This document shows positions 46,572 to 56,647 of a stretch of 64,000 nt of DNA, one piece after another; position 1 is the stretch's first letter, and every line of letters begins with the position of its first letter. Under the pieces are notes generated by a model. It saw nothing but the letters and a program-made list of their open reading frames with translations, had not been told where the DNA came from and searched no databases. A program made the translations under genes and the position numbers. This DNA comes from Sporolactobacillus pectinivorans (GTDB taxonomy: Bacteria; Bacillota; Bacilli; Bacillales; Sporolactobacillaceae), in the NCBI RefSeq assembly GCF_002802965.1, contig NZ_NXGA01000001.1, positions 1,769,562-1,833,561 on the forward strand, given 5' to 3'.

Positions 46572-47404
46572 GTGAAAGAGCCGTTTTCCGTGATCAATGA
46601 CGTGGCCCTGTTGATGAAGCCGGTTATTGCGGGAACAAAGCGAATTCAGGCTGGCTTCTCTCTGAGAAAGGGAGGGACAAGCATGGCCCCCTTTTCTTCG
46701 CTGAATCTAGGGTTTCATGTCAGAGACCGCTCCGAAGATGTGGTGCAGAATCGCGAAATATTGGCTGATCATATTGGATTTCCGCTTAGGACATGGGTTT
46801 GCGCGGAGCAGGTGCATGAACAAATATTGCCCGGGCAACTTCGGGAATGGCGGGTGCCGGGGCTTTCGGCATGCAGACTGTGGTTAAAAATGTCGACGGT
46901 TTGTTTACAACTGAACCTGACCTGCTCCTTGCACTCTGCTTTGCAGACTGCACTCCGATCTTTTTCTACTGCTCTGATCCGGTAGCAGTTGGCATTTTTC
47001 ATGCCGGATGGAGAGGCAGCGTCGGGCTCGGCGCTGAAAAAATGGTGAAGCTGCTTTGCCATGAGCTTGAAATTCAGCCATCAGCAATCAAAGCTGTGGT
47101 CGGCCCCGCAATTAGCGGCTCGGACTATGAAGTGGATCAGAAAGTGATCCATGAAGTGGGTCAACTGGATCATAATATTTTGTCTGCTGCGGTAAAGCCG
47201 CACGGACCGGGGCATTATTTACTCGATTTGCAGATGCTTAACCGCGCAGTTCTGATACGAGCGGGTATCCCCGAAAAACAAATTTGCGTTACAGGGTACA
47301 CCACTTATGCTTACCCTGACTTTTTCTATTCGTTCCGGAGGGATCACGGAAAAACAGGGCGCATGATGGGCTTCATTGGCATAAAGCAAGAAGGGGAAAG
47401 TTAA
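46572..47404 (+). pseudogene. ylmD: YlmD, laccase-domain purine nucleoside phosphorylase family, frameshifted
   Basis: The protein family (YfiH/DUF152) acts on purine nucleosides. Two overlapping frames together give a complete member. The first (46572 to about 46819) has AGFSLRKGG, FSSLNLGFHV and AEQVH. The second continues with TNIARATSG, NVDGLFTTEP, LCFADCTPIFFY, FHAGWRGS, VGPAISGSDYEV and the C-terminal FSFRRD-like end. The Cys and His ligands of the active site are kept. Adding one A in CATGAACAAAT (about 46815-46825) would restore a single frame of about 278 residues with HETNIA. Either a true one-base deletion or a sequencing error is possible. Both parts look otherwise under selection. 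Confidence 0.85.
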
Positions 47405-48100
47405 GTGCTGACAGTAAAAGAAAATTTGAAAAAGGTAAATGAAATAATTCGGATGGCGTGCGAAAAATCAGGGCGCAGTCAAGAAGACGTGAGCGTCATT
47501 GCCGTCACAAAATACGTAGGTATTGAACGCGTGCAAGAAGCAATAAGTTGCGGCCTTTTTGATCTGGCAGAGAACAGGAAGGAAGGCCTGCTTGAGAAAC
47601 AGCAGGAGATTCATGATGAGCGTGTGACTTGGCATTTAATTGGCACGCTTCAGACGAGAAAAGTCAAAGATGTTGTCGACCACATCGATTATTTTCATGC
47701 ACTTGACCGTCTAAAACTGGCGGATGAGATTAATAAACGGAAGAAAAGCGGGAAGCTGAAATGTTTTATTGAAATGAATATTTCAGGCGAAGAGTCTAAG
47801 CATGGCATTAAAGAGAATGAATTGGACGACTTTATTGATGCTTTAAGCGGGTATGAGCATATTCAGACTGTCGGCCTGATGACGATGGCCCCGAACAGCG
47901 ATGATTCCGATCTCATCCGCGACGTGTTTCGCAGATTGAGGAATTGCCGCAACAGGATACGTGACAGAAAACTTGACTATGCACCATGCAATGAACTGTC
48001 CATGGGGATGTCGCATGATTATCGGATCGCTGTGGAAGAGGGCGCAACGTTTGTCAGAATAGGAACTGCTCTGGTTGGAAATGAATTGAAGGGGAGCTAA
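47405..48100 (+). CDS. ylmE: YlmE, PLP homeostasis protein (YggS/PLPBP family)
   Basis: The 231-residue protein is a TIM-barrel PLP-binding protein without known catalysis that buffers cofactor B6. Conserved features are AVTKYVG with the PLP lysine near residue 35, WHLIGTLQTRK near 78, IEMNISGEESKHG near 120, GLMTMAP and ELSMGMSHDY, plus FVRIGTALVG at the end. The start is GTG immediately after the ylmD stop. B. subtilis has a catalytically similar gene at the same place before sepF. Confidence 0.94.
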   Translation: MLTVKENLKKVNEIIRMACEKSGRSQEDVSVIAVTKYVGIERVQEAISCGLFDLAENRKEGLLEKQQEIHDERVTWHLIGTLQTRKVKDVVDHIDYFHALDRLKLADEINKRKKSGKLKCFIEMNISGEESKHGIKENELDDFIDALSGYEHIQTVGLMTMAPNSDDSDLIRDVFRRLRNCRNRIRDRKLDYAPCNELSMGMSHDYRIAVEEGATFVRIGTALVGNELKGS

Positions 48101-48103
48101 GGT

Positions 48104-48544
48104 ATGGGCCTTAAATCGACAATCCGGCGTTTTTTTGACCTTGAAGAAACGGTTGATCCGATCGATGACGAACGGTCATCATATCATGGGGCTGTAGAAG
48201 ACGTGCCGCCCCGCCAGGAGACACAGACGTTGGAGAAAAGCGGAAAACTCGTTGCTTTTCAGAATATCCGCCAGCAGGAGAAAATGATACTGGTTGAACC
48301 TAAGTCATTTGACGAAGTAGAGGATATTGTTGGCCATCTTAAGAGCAGGAGGACCGTAATCTGTAGCCTTCAAAGCGTTACAAAAACCGACGGGCAGCGC
48401 ATTCTTGATTTTATGAGCGGCACGGCTTTCGCACTTGACGGGCAGATTCGCAAAATTGGTAAAGACACTTTTCTGTTTGCGCCGGAGTCTGTTGATATTT
48501 CAGGTATGATCAGTGGTTGGAAGATTGACAAGCTGAATGGATGA
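48104..48544 (+). CDS. sepF: Cell division protein SepF
   Basis: SepF forms rings that bundle FtsZ filaments and helps anchor them to the membrane. The 146-residue protein has an N-terminal amphipathic helix (MGLKSTIRRFFDL), an acidic linker, and the globular domain (about 50-140) with VEPKSFDEVEDIVGHLKSRR and LDFMSGTAFALDGQIRKIG. It follows ylmE by three bases. Confidence 0.95.
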   Translation: MGLKSTIRRFFDLEETVDPIDDERSSYHGAVEDVPPRQETQTLEKSGKLVAFQNIRQQEKMILVEPKSFDEVEDIVGHLKSRRTVICSLQSVTKTDGQRILDFMSGTAFALDGQIRKIGKDTFLFAPESVDISGMISGWKIDKLNG

Positions 48545-48568
48545 TCAAAAAGATAATGAGGTGAACGC

Positions 48569-48835
48569 ATGTTTTGGATTGCATTTATATTATCCGAGGC
48601 AATTAATATTTACAAATGGATCTTGTTTATTTATATATTGATGTCATGGCTTCCTAATTTGGCCAATTCATCGGTGGGTGCGCTTTTCGCAAGAGCATGC
48701 GAACCCTTTCTTGCGCCCTTCCGTAAAATAATTCCGCCGATTGGCGGCGTGATTGATATTTCCCCGATGATTGCCTTTCTTGCGCTGTGGTTTGCACAAG
48801 TGGGAATCAGCAGTATTGCCTCGAGATTCGGGTGA
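48569..48835 (+). CDS. ylmG: YlmG, YggT family membrane protein
   Basis: The 88-residue protein has two hydrophobic segments (about 2-25 and 60-82) and the family signature NIYKWILFIYILMSWLPN, then CEPFLAPFRKIIPPIGGVIDISPM. The function is linked to division and Z-ring placement in several groups, but the mechanism is unknown. It overlaps none of its neighbours; ylmH starts seven bases later. Confidence 0.94.
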   Translation: MFWIAFILSEAINIYKWILFIYILMSWLPNLANSSVGALFARACEPFLAPFRKIIPPIGGVIDISPMIAFLALWFAQVGISSIASRFG

Positions 48836-48841
48836 GCCGAA

Positions 48842-49615
48842 TTGTCTGTTTATGAACATTTCCGTCCGGAAGAAAAACCGCTGATTGATCAATTTCTTGA
48901 CTGGAAGGATCAGGTATCGAGGCAGTATATGGCTAAACTGACGGATTTTCTGGATCCACGCCAGCAGCGGATTCTTGGGCTGGTTATCGGGAAAAGTGAT
49001 GAGGTCACGGTTTCTTTCTCTGGCGGATACGAAGGCGCAGAGCGAAAAAAGGCCCTGCTTCAGCCGCAGTATACGGCGGAAGGTGAAAACGCTTTTGATC
49101 TGTCCTGCGTTGAAGTGAACTTTCCGACGAAATTCGCATCGCTGACTCATTCCGAGCTTCTTGGCGCCCTAATCGGAACAGGTGTCGTTCGTGCAAAAAT
49201 CGGTGATCTGATTTTCGCAGACGCGCACGTTCAATTTATTTGTTCGAAGGATATTGAACAGTATCTGGTATTGAATCTGACCTCTGTCGGAAGGACAACT
49301 GTTTCATGCAGTCCAATTGCTCCGGAGCAGCTTTTACATAATGAACAAAAGTGGGAAGAATCCGGTGGAACGGTCACATCACTCAGACTGGATGCTGTGC
49401 TGTCCGAAATTTATCATCTTCCCAGATCTAAAGTTTCCGAATTGATCAGCAGAGGCATGGCCAGGGTCAACTGGCAGATTGCCGAGAAAAGAGATTTTGA
49501 AGTAGGCGAAGGGGATGTCCTCTCTCTGCGCGGCCACGGCAGAAGCAAAATAATTTCAGCCGATGGCTTGACGAAAAAGAACAAAATTCGTTTACAGTAT
49601 GGTAAACTGTATTAA
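48842..49615 (+). CDS. ylmH: YlmH, S4-domain RNA-binding protein
   Basis: The 257-residue protein has an N-terminal alpha/beta domain (FLDPRQQRILGLVIG near 40, SFSGGYEGAERKKALL near 60) and a C-terminal S4 domain (RLDAVLSEIYHLPRSKVSELI near 180). Recent work describes B. subtilis YlmH as binding stalled 50S subunits in ribosome quality control. The start is TTG 48842 after GGGTGAG. Confidence 0.93.
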   Translation: MSVYEHFRPEEKPLIDQFLDWKDQVSRQYMAKLTDFLDPRQQRILGLVIGKSDEVTVSFSGGYEGAERKKALLQPQYTAEGENAFDLSCVEVNFPTKFASLTHSELLGALIGTGVVRAKIGDLIFADAHVQFICSKDIEQYLVLNLTSVGRTTVSCSPIAPEQLLHNEQKWEESGGTVTSLRLDAVLSEIYHLPRSKVSELISRGMARVNWQIAEKRDFEVGEGDVLSLRGHGRSKIISADGLTKKNKIRLQYGKLY

Positions 49616-49658
49616 ACAGAAAATTTAGTACATGTAACTGACTTGGAGGTGGTTCGTT

Positions 49659-50171
49659 TTGCCATTAACACCATTGGACATTCATAATAAAGAATTTTCC
49701 CGTGGATTCCGCGGGTATGATGAGGACGAGGTTAATGACTTTCTCGATCAGATTATTAAAGATTACGAAGCGCTGATCAGAGAGAAGAAGGATCTCGAAC
49801 AGCAGGTGAAAAATTCCGGCGAAAAACTTAGCCATTTTTCCAACATCGAGACAACTTTGAACAAAAGCATTCTGGTTGCACAGGAAACGGCCGAGGAAGT
49901 TAAGACTAACGCGAATAAGGAAGCCAAATTGATCGTCATGGAAGCTAAAAAAAATGCTGACCGGATTATCAACGAGGCCCTTGAAAAGTCCCGGAAAGTG
50001 ACTCTTAATATTGAAGAATTAAAGAAGGAAGCCAATGTTTACCGGACACGATTCCAGATGCTGATTGAAGCGCAGCTTGAACTTCTGAAAAGTGATGATT
50101 GGAAAAACCTATCGACCAATCCGGATGAAGAAACGGATAACAATGCTGAAGTTTTGAAGACACGGGCTTGA
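49659..50171 (+). CDS. divIVA: Septum and pole-localising protein DivIVA
   Basis: DivIVA binds negatively curved membrane and organises MinJ and chromosome anchoring at sporulation. The 170-residue chain has the conserved N-terminal lipid-binding block PLTPLDIHNKEFSRGFRGYDEDEVNDFLDQI and then continuous coiled coil to about residue 150. The start is TTG 49659, preceded by GGAGGTGG. It closes the ylm group. Confidence 0.96.
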   Translation: MPLTPLDIHNKEFSRGFRGYDEDEVNDFLDQIIKDYEALIREKKDLEQQVKNSGEKLSHFSNIETTLNKSILVAQETAEEVKTNANKEAKLIVMEAKKNADRIINEALEKSRKVTLNIEELKKEANVYRTRFQMLIEAQLELLKSDDWKNLSTNPDEETDNNAEVLKTRA

Positions 50172-50264
50172 CTCAGCCGATTCATTTGCATATACTGTTC
50201 GTACAGAAAAAGCAAAACTGCCTGTGACTGATTGATCGGGCAGATCATACTGTTATTAGTAAGC

Positions 50265-50495
50265 AATGACGGGGAAAGTATTCATTGCGGCGAAACGAAG
50301 CGAACCGGGGTTGGTGTAAGCTCGGTGTTTTCAGCAACGAAGAAAATCACCCCTGAGTTTATGCCTGAAAATCACTGAATGATGAGTAAGGCATGGCGTT
50401 GATCCACGTTAAGGATTTCTGAGTGGCAGTTTTGTTTCTGCTATTAGGGTGGTACCGCGGTCCTTCCGTCCCTTTTGGGATGGAAGGACCTTTTT
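50265..50495 (+). promoter_or_regulatory. T-box leader controlling ileS
   Basis: The T-box sequence AGGGTGGTACCGCG is at 50446-50459. It is followed by a terminator, GGTCCTTCCGTCCC against GGGATGGAAGGACC and TTTTT (50459-50495). Upstream lies the Stem I region; an ATC at 50346-50348, placed directly before a strand (ACCCC) that pairs with GGGGT near 50310, is a likely isoleucine specifier codon. Uncharged tRNA(Ile) would pair with both sites and stop termination, turning on ileS when isoleucine is short. Confidence 0.92.
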
Positions 50496-50534
50496 GATAC
50501 AGAAGATTGAAAAAAACAATGGAGGCGCTTGGTT

Positions 50535-53312
50535 TTGGACTATAAGAAAACATTACTGATGCCGAAAACGGCATTCAAAATGCGTGGCAGTCTGCCGAAC
50601 AAAGAACCACTGATGCAGAAAAAGTGGGATGACGAACATATCTATGAACAGTCACTGAAGCAGAATGAAGGGAAACCAACATTCATTTTGCATGACGGAC
50701 CCCCATATGCGAACGGAAACATTCATATTGGGCATGCTGAGAATAAAGTTCTGAAGGACATGATCAACCGCTTCAAGTCGATGACAGGATTTCAGACACC
50801 TTATGTCCCAGGCTGGGATACGCACGGGCTGCCCATCGAACAGCAACTGGCCAAACAGGGTATTGACCGTAAGAAAATGTCGATTGCCGAATTGCGTGAG
50901 AAGTGCAAAGAATACGCACTTGGCCAGGTAGAACATCAAAAGGTACAGTTTAAACGTCTTGGCGTGCGTGCAGACTGGGATTACCCTTATCTCACACTTC
51001 AAAAGGAATTTGAAGCGGAACAGATCAAGGTTTTTGGTGAAATGGCAAAAAGAGGTTATATATACAAAGACAAGAAAACGGTTTACTGGTCCCCTTCATC
51101 CGAATCGGCGCTGGCCGAAGCTGAAATCGAATATAAAGATGTCAAGTCGTATTCGATTTACGTCTCTTTCCACGTCACAGATGGCAAAGGTGTCCTGAAT
51201 CCGGATGAGGAAGTCGTCATCTGGACAACGACACCTTGGACGATGCCGGCAAACCTGGCGATTGCGGTCAATCCGAAGTTCGATTACTGTGTCGTTCAGG
51301 TCGGCGAAAGAAAATTTGTTGTTGCCGTCGATCTGATGGAATCACTGACAAAAACGCTTGGTTGGGAAAACCCGGACACACTGCGGACATTCAATGGGAA
51401 AGCACTGGAAGGCGTGGTTTGCCGCCATCCGTTCTATGAACGCGATTCCGTTGTTATTCTTGGCGACCATGTCACCCTCGATGCCGGCACCGGCTGCGTC
51501 CACACCGCTCCGGGATTTGGTGAGGATGACTTCAACGTCGGGAAAAAATATGGCCTTGAAATCCTATGTCCGGTTGATGATAAAGGCAAGATGACAGAAG
51601 AAGCCCCAGGCTTTGAAGGACTTTTCTATTCCGATGCGAATGAACCGGTAATCGCAAAATTGGAGGAAGTGCACGCCCTGCTGAAAAAGGGGACATTCAC
51701 CCACTCTTATCCGCATGACTGGCGCACGAAAAAACCGGTAATCTGGCGGGCGACAAAGCAGTGGTTTGCTTCAATCAAAGCGTTCCGTGAAGATATTTTA
51801 AAAGCGATTCATGAAGTCAAGTGGACGCCTTCATGGGGCGATGTCCGAATGACGAACATGATTAAGGATCGTGAAGACTGGTGTATTTCACGGCAGCGCG
51901 CCTGGGGTGTCCCGATTCCGGTTTTCTACGGGGAAGATGGTGAGCCAGTTATTACAGACGAAACCATTCAGCACGTGTCTGACCTGTTTCGCAAATATGG
52001 GTCAAATGTTTGGTTCGAGTGGGATGTCAAGAAATTACTTCCTGAAGGATTCACTTCGGAACACAGTCCAAATGGTACGTTCAAGAAGGAAACTGATATA
52101 ATGGATGTCTGGTTCGATTCCGGTTCCTCACATCAGGGCGTGCTGACAACACGGCCGGAATTGCGCCGGCCTGCTGATATGTATCTGGAAGGATCCGACC
52201 AGTATCGCGGCTGGTTTAACTCGTCGCTTGCAACTTCTGTTGCAGTTACCGGACATGCGCCCTATAAAGAAGTGCTTAGCCATGGATTTACTCTGGACGG
52301 CAAAGGACTGAAAATGAGTAAATCGATCGGTAACGTGATTGATCCGATGAAAGTGATGAAACAGTTCGGAGCGGATATTATCAGACTGTGGGTCGCATCG
52401 GTCGACTACCAGGCGGATGCAAGGGTATCTAATGAGATATTGGCTCAGGTCGCGGAAGTTTACCGCAAGATCCGCAACACGGTCCGGTTCATACTTGGCA
52501 ATCTGAGTGACTTTGCGGAGAAAGATGCCGTTGCCTCTGAAGACATGCCTGAACTTGAAAAGTATATGCTGGTCAAACTGAATGAACTGATTGACACTTG
52601 TCTTACGGGTTACAATAATTATCAGTTCCTCAATGTTTATAAAGCATTGCAGAATTACTGTACCACGGATCTGAGCGCGTTTTATATGGATGTTGCCAAA
52701 GATGCCCTTTATGTTCAGCCGCAAGCAAGCCTCGTCCGCCGATCGGCCCAGACGGTTCTCTATAAGACCGTGGTTGCGCTGACAAAATTGCTCTCGCCGA
52801 TCATCCCGCATACGGCAGAAGAAATCTGGCAATTTATCCCGGGAACGGCTGAGGTTTCAGAATATGTTCAGCTGACCGACATGCCGGAACCGGAACATGT
52901 TGATGGTGCCGAAGAGCTGGAGAAAAAGTGGAAAACGATCCTTGCAGTGCGTGACGATGTGCTGAAATCACTGGAAAAAGCCCGCGATGCGAAACTGATT
53001 GGGAAATCGCTGGAAGCAGCAGTAACTTTATACCCGACAAAAGCAACGGAGTGGTTGAAAGATCAGCCGGTACTTGACAAGCTCTTCATCGTCTCGCATG
53101 TTGATGTTGCGGAAGAATCTGATGCGGTTCCGGGCACAGCTGATCAGTACACGCTGGGTGCAGTGGCCGTTCGTCCGGCTGAAGGAGAGAAATGTGAACG
53201 CTGCTGGTCGGTGCTCCCTTCCGTTGGTCAGGATCATGAACATCCGACACTTTGCGCCAGCTGCAGTGCAACAGTCAGACACGATTATGCAGGCGTCAGC
53301 CTTGAAGACTAA
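50535..53312 (+). CDS. ileS: Isoleucyl-tRNA synthetase
   Basis: This class I synthetase charges tRNA(Ile) and edits misactivated valine. The 925-residue enzyme has HIGH in NIHIGHA near residue 62, the CP1 editing domain with [13 protein letters not shown] near 230, KMSKS near 592 and a C-terminal zinc site (CERCW and CASC, about 890-910). The absence of large insertions and the overall length fit the bacterial type-1 enzyme. TTG 50535 is nine bases after GGAGG; the TTG at 50529 is too close. Confidence 0.97.
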   Translation: MDYKKTLLMPKTAFKMRGSLPNKEPLMQKKWDDEHIYEQSLKQNEGKPTFILHDGPPYANGNIHIGHAENKVLKDMINRFKSMTGFQTPYVPGWDTHGLPIEQQLAKQGIDRKKMSIAELREKCKEYALGQVEHQKVQFKRLGVRADWDYPYLTLQKEFEAEQIKVFGEMAKRGYIYKDKKTVYWSPSSESALAEAEIEYKDVKSYSIYVSFHVTDGKGVLNPDEEVVIWTTTPWTMPANLAIAVNPKFDYCVVQVGERKFVVAVDLMESLTKTLGWENPDTLRTFNGKALEGVVCRHPFYERDSVVILGDHVTLDAGTGCVHTAPGFGEDDFNVGKKYGLEILCPVDDKGKMTEEAPGFEGLFYSDANEPVIAKLEEVHALLKKGTFTHSYPHDWRTKKPVIWRATKQWFASIKAFREDILKAIHEVKWTPSWGDVRMTNMIKDREDWCISRQRAWGVPIPVFYGEDGEPVITDETIQHVSDLFRKYGSNVWFEWDVKKLLPEGFTSEHSPNGTFKKETDIMDVWFDSGSSHQGVLTTRPELRRPADMYLEGSDQYRGWFNSSLATSVAVTGHAPYKEVLSHGFTLDGKGLKMSKSIGNVIDPMKVMKQFGADIIRLWVASVDYQADARVSNEILAQVAEVYRKIRNTVRFILGNLSDFAEKDAVASEDMPELEKYMLVKLNELIDTCLTGYNNYQFLNVYKALQNYCTTDLSAFYMDVAKDALYVQPQASLVRRSAQTVLYKTVVALTKLLSPIIPHTAEEIWQFIPGTAEVSEYVQLTDMPEPEHVDGAEELEKKWKTILAVRDDVLKSLEKARDAKLIGKSLEAAVTLYPTKATEWLKDQPVLDKLFIVSHVDVAEESDAVPGTADQYTLGAVAVRPAEGEKCERCWSVLPSVGQDHEHPTLCASCSATVRHDYAGVSLED

Positions 53313-53400
53313 TCTTTTCCAAAAAACGAAATAATTACGCGGTCTAAATCCCTTCCTTTATCCAACACTAATTAGAGTGAGGACAAAGGGAGGGATTTAT

Positions 53401-54087
53401 GTGTTTGGCTACCGTAAAATAAAGAAGAGGTTATTGGAACGTAAAGCAGTCCTCGAAAAAAAAATGAAAAATGATTCGGAAACTGCTGCGGAATTAGGTT
53501 CTGTTTCAGACATTGCTTCCGGTGAATTGTCCGCTTATGATAACCATCCGGCCGATTCGGCGACACAGCTCTATGAGCGGGAAAAGGATCTGGCTTTTGA
53601 CAAAAAGAACCGCGAAGAATTGAATGATATTCAGGATGCACTCAGAAAAATGGAAGAAGGCACTTATGGTATTGACGAAAAGACAGGTAAAAAAATCTCA
53701 CGTGCGCGTCTGGACGCTTTTCCCACAGCACGGACAGCGGCAGAAGACGCGCCGGGAAAACACAGCCATAAGGTGCGGCCAGTTGAGGAACCGGTTATCA
53801 GTGAGTCTGAACGGCTAGAAAAGTATCCAAATGAGGAAGGCGGTTTTGATGAACAGAACGCCTTTGATATTGTGTCGCTTTATAATGATCAGGATATGAT
53901 CTACGAAGATGCGCCCTATAGCAGTTATGAGGGGGGAACGGGATCTGTCGAGGATATTGAAGGCTTTGCAGCAACGGATATCGACGGATACAGGGGAGAC
54001 GATCTGATACAGATTTTGAATAACAGAAATTACGACCATTGGAAACATAATCACGAAATTGATGAGATCGATCCGGTTGAGGAATGA
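53401..54087 (+). CDS. ylyA: YlyA/YteA-type DksA-like protein lacking zinc-finger cysteines
   Basis: The 228-residue acidic protein has an N-terminal coiled coil (KIKKRLLERKAVLEKKMK), the DNHPADSATQLYEREKDLA motif near residue 50, and then LRKMEEGTYGIDEKTGKKISRARLDAFPTA near 85. That last block is the DksA/TraR zinc finger of the YteA family, but all four Cys positions are replaced, and no Cys is left in the protein. The tail (about 150-228) is acidic and low in complexity. The place between ileS and lspA matches B. subtilis ylyA. GTG 53401 follows GGGAGGG. Confidence 0.83.
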   Translation: MFGYRKIKKRLLERKAVLEKKMKNDSETAAELGSVSDIASGELSAYDNHPADSATQLYEREKDLAFDKKNREELNDIQDALRKMEEGTYGIDEKTGKKISRARLDAFPTARTAAEDAPGKHSHKVRPVEEPVISESERLEKYPNEEGGFDEQNAFDIVSLYNDQDMIYEDAPYSSYEGGTGSVEDIEGFAATDIDGYRGDDLIQILNNRNYDHWKHNHEIDEIDPVEE

Positions 54088-54215
54088 CAGGGATTGCGGC
54101 AAAAATGCCGCATACATAATTGATTGTTTTTTCTTCAGAAAATGCCCTCTTTGCCTTATTATGCTAAAATGCAGAAAGAATGTTTTGTTGAAAAGTTAAG
54201 GCTGGGGGAAAGAAT

Positions 54216-54674
54216 ATGATTTATTATCTTGTTGCATTGGCTGTGTTGTTATTGGATCAGTTGTCAAAATGGATGGTTATTCGGAACATGAATGTCGGTG
54301 AGAGCATATCGATTATCCCGAATGTGTTTTACCTGACCTCTCTGAGAAATACGGGAGCGGCATGGAATATTCTCGAAGGCCAGTTTGTTTTCTTCTTTAT
54401 CATTACTGCTGTCGTCCTGAGTGTCGTTATCTACTATATGCAGAAAGTGGGGAGAAAGCAGCCGCTGCTTGGCACGGCGCTGGCCTTCATTATAGGGGGG
54501 ACCTTAGGCAACTTTTCTGACCGGCTGTTCAGAGGAGAAGTCGTTGACTTTATTCATGTCTACATCGTCCATTATAATTATCCAGTCTTCAATCTGGCGG
54601 ATTCTTCGCTGTTTATCGGCGTTCTTTTGCTCATTATCTACTTAATTATTGATGGAAGGAAAGGAAAAAAATAA
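54216..54674 (+). CDS. lspA: Lipoprotein signal peptidase
   Basis: LspA cleaves the signal peptide of prolipoproteins after diacylglyceryl modification. The 152-residue protein has four membrane segments, the N-terminal LDQLSKWMV, RNTGAAWNI near residue 45, and the two catalytic Asp blocks GNFSDRL (about 105) and FNLADSSLF (about 130). It is three bases before the pseudouridine synthase gene. Confidence 0.97.
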   Translation: MIYYLVALAVLLLDQLSKWMVIRNMNVGESISIIPNVFYLTSLRNTGAAWNILEGQFVFFFIITAVVLSVVIYYMQKVGRKQPLLGTALAFIIGGTLGNFSDRLFRGEVVDFIHVYIVHYNYPVFNLADSSLFIGVLLLIIYLIIDGRKGKK

Positions 54675-54676
54675 TC

Positions 54677-55597
54677 ATGTCGTGCCTCAGAAAAATTGCG
54701 GATCAGACGGATGAGGGCAAGCGCATGGATAAATGGGCGGCGGAACAGCTATCAACTGAATCGCGCAGCCGTTTGCAGCAGCTGATTAAAGAGGGTCATA
54801 TTCTGATTAATGGAGATAAAGTCAAGGCCAGCTACAGGATGAGAACCGGAGACGTCATTTTGGTATCAGTACCCGATCCCGAACCGCTCGATGTCGTTCC
54901 GGAGAATATCGGTCTTGATATAATTTATGAAGATGATGCTGTGGTCGTCGTGAACAAACCGCGCGGAATGGTTGTCCATCCCGCGCCCGGCCATATGACA
55001 GGGACACTTGTCAATGCGCTCCTTTTTCATTGCCGGGACCTGTCAGGAATTAACGGAATTCTGCGCCCGGGCATTGTTCACCGAATTGATAAAGATACAT
55101 CCGGGTTGCTGATGGTGGCTAAAACGGATGCTGCCCACCGCTCGCTAGCGGCGCAGTTGAAAGACAAAACAACTCATCGTCTATATCTGGCAATCGTGCA
55201 CGGGGTGCTGCCGGAAGATTCCGGAACCATTGACGCACCCATCGGGCGGGATGATAAAGACCGAAAAAAGATGGCGGTTACTGATCACAACAGCAAATCA
55301 GCAGTGACACATTTCAAAGTCATTGAGCGGTTTAGCAAGTATACTTATCTGTCTTGCCGGCTGGAAACGGGAAGGACACATCAGATCCGCGTCCATATGG
55401 CTTATATCGGCCATCCGCTTGCAGGCGATCCGAAATATGGACTGAAAAAAACGTTGCCCATTGACGGACAGGCACTCCACGCTGCCGAACTGGGGTTCAG
55501 CCATCCGGTCACAGGAAACTTTCTGACCTTCAAAACAGATCCTCCGGCCGATTTTGAAAAATTACTTGGCATGCTTCGCGCGGGAGAATTTTCTTAA
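54677..55597 (+). CDS. rluD: RluD-family 23S rRNA pseudouridine synthase (YlyB)
   Basis: The 306-residue protein has an N-terminal S4 domain (RMDKWAAEQLSTESRSRLQQLIKEG, about 16-75) and a pseudouridine synthase domain with catalytic Asp in HRIDKDTSGLLMVAKT near 137 and ETGRTHQIRVHMAYIGHPLAGDPKYG near 235. B. subtilis YlyB is at the same place. Which uridines are targets cannot be told from sequence. Confidence 0.93.
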   Translation: MSCLRKIADQTDEGKRMDKWAAEQLSTESRSRLQQLIKEGHILINGDKVKASYRMRTGDVILVSVPDPEPLDVVPENIGLDIIYEDDAVVVVNKPRGMVVHPAPGHMTGTLVNALLFHCRDLSGINGILRPGIVHRIDKDTSGLLMVAKTDAAHRSLAAQLKDKTTHRLYLAIVHGVLPEDSGTIDAPIGRDDKDRKKMAVTDHNSKSAVTHFKVIERFSKYTYLSCRLETGRTHQIRVHMAYIGHPLAGDPKYGLKKTLPIDGQALHAAELGFSHPVTGNFLTFKTDPPADFEKLLGMLRAGEFS

Positions 55598-55708
55598 CTC
55601 AGCGGAAGATCCTTTCTATACTACAGCCAATAAGAAGTTCACCGCTTTTTTCATCGGTGATTATTCGAACACCCTCTTGAAAATTTTGTTGTTCCACTCA
55701 TTTTTGAT

Positions 55709-55737
55709 TGACAAGGGCAGACAACTTTGTCATACTT
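55709..55737 (+). promoter_or_regulatory. Sigma-A promoter of the pyr operon
   Basis: TTGACA (55709-55714) and CATACT (55732-55737) are spaced by 17 bases. Transcription would begin near 55744, about 30 bases before the first PyrR-binding hairpin. Confidence 0.78.
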
Positions 55738-55773
55738 ATTTTAACGAAATGAATGGAATGAATTCCTTTTAAA

Positions 55774-56433
<660 letters not shown>

Positions 56434-56462
56434 AAAATTATCCGTACAGCGTCTTTTAATGG

Positions 56463-56556
56463 CAGTCCAGAGAGACTGATAAAGAGCGGCTCAGCACGAT
56501 CGCAGATTTTCTGCATACAAACCTCTTTGTCAGATTCTTTGGCAGAGAGGTTTTTT
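56463..56556 (+). promoter_or_regulatory. PyrR attenuator 2 between pyrR and pyrB
   Basis: CAGTC/GACTG with hexaloop CAGAGA (56463-56478) is a second PyrR-binding hairpin. Its 3' arm continues as CTGATAAAGAG, which can pair with CTCTTTGTCAG (56523-56533) as antiterminator. AACCTCT and AGAGGTT with following T (56520-56556) form the terminator. In B. subtilis such an element lies between pyrR and pyrP; here it stands directly before pyrB. Confidence 0.88.
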
Positions 56557-56647
56557 GATATCTTCTCTGAAAAAACCGAAACAGCTCTTTTTCATCGATC
56601 ATGGATTGTTCCAGAATACACACATTAATAACAGGGAGGCAGTTAAA

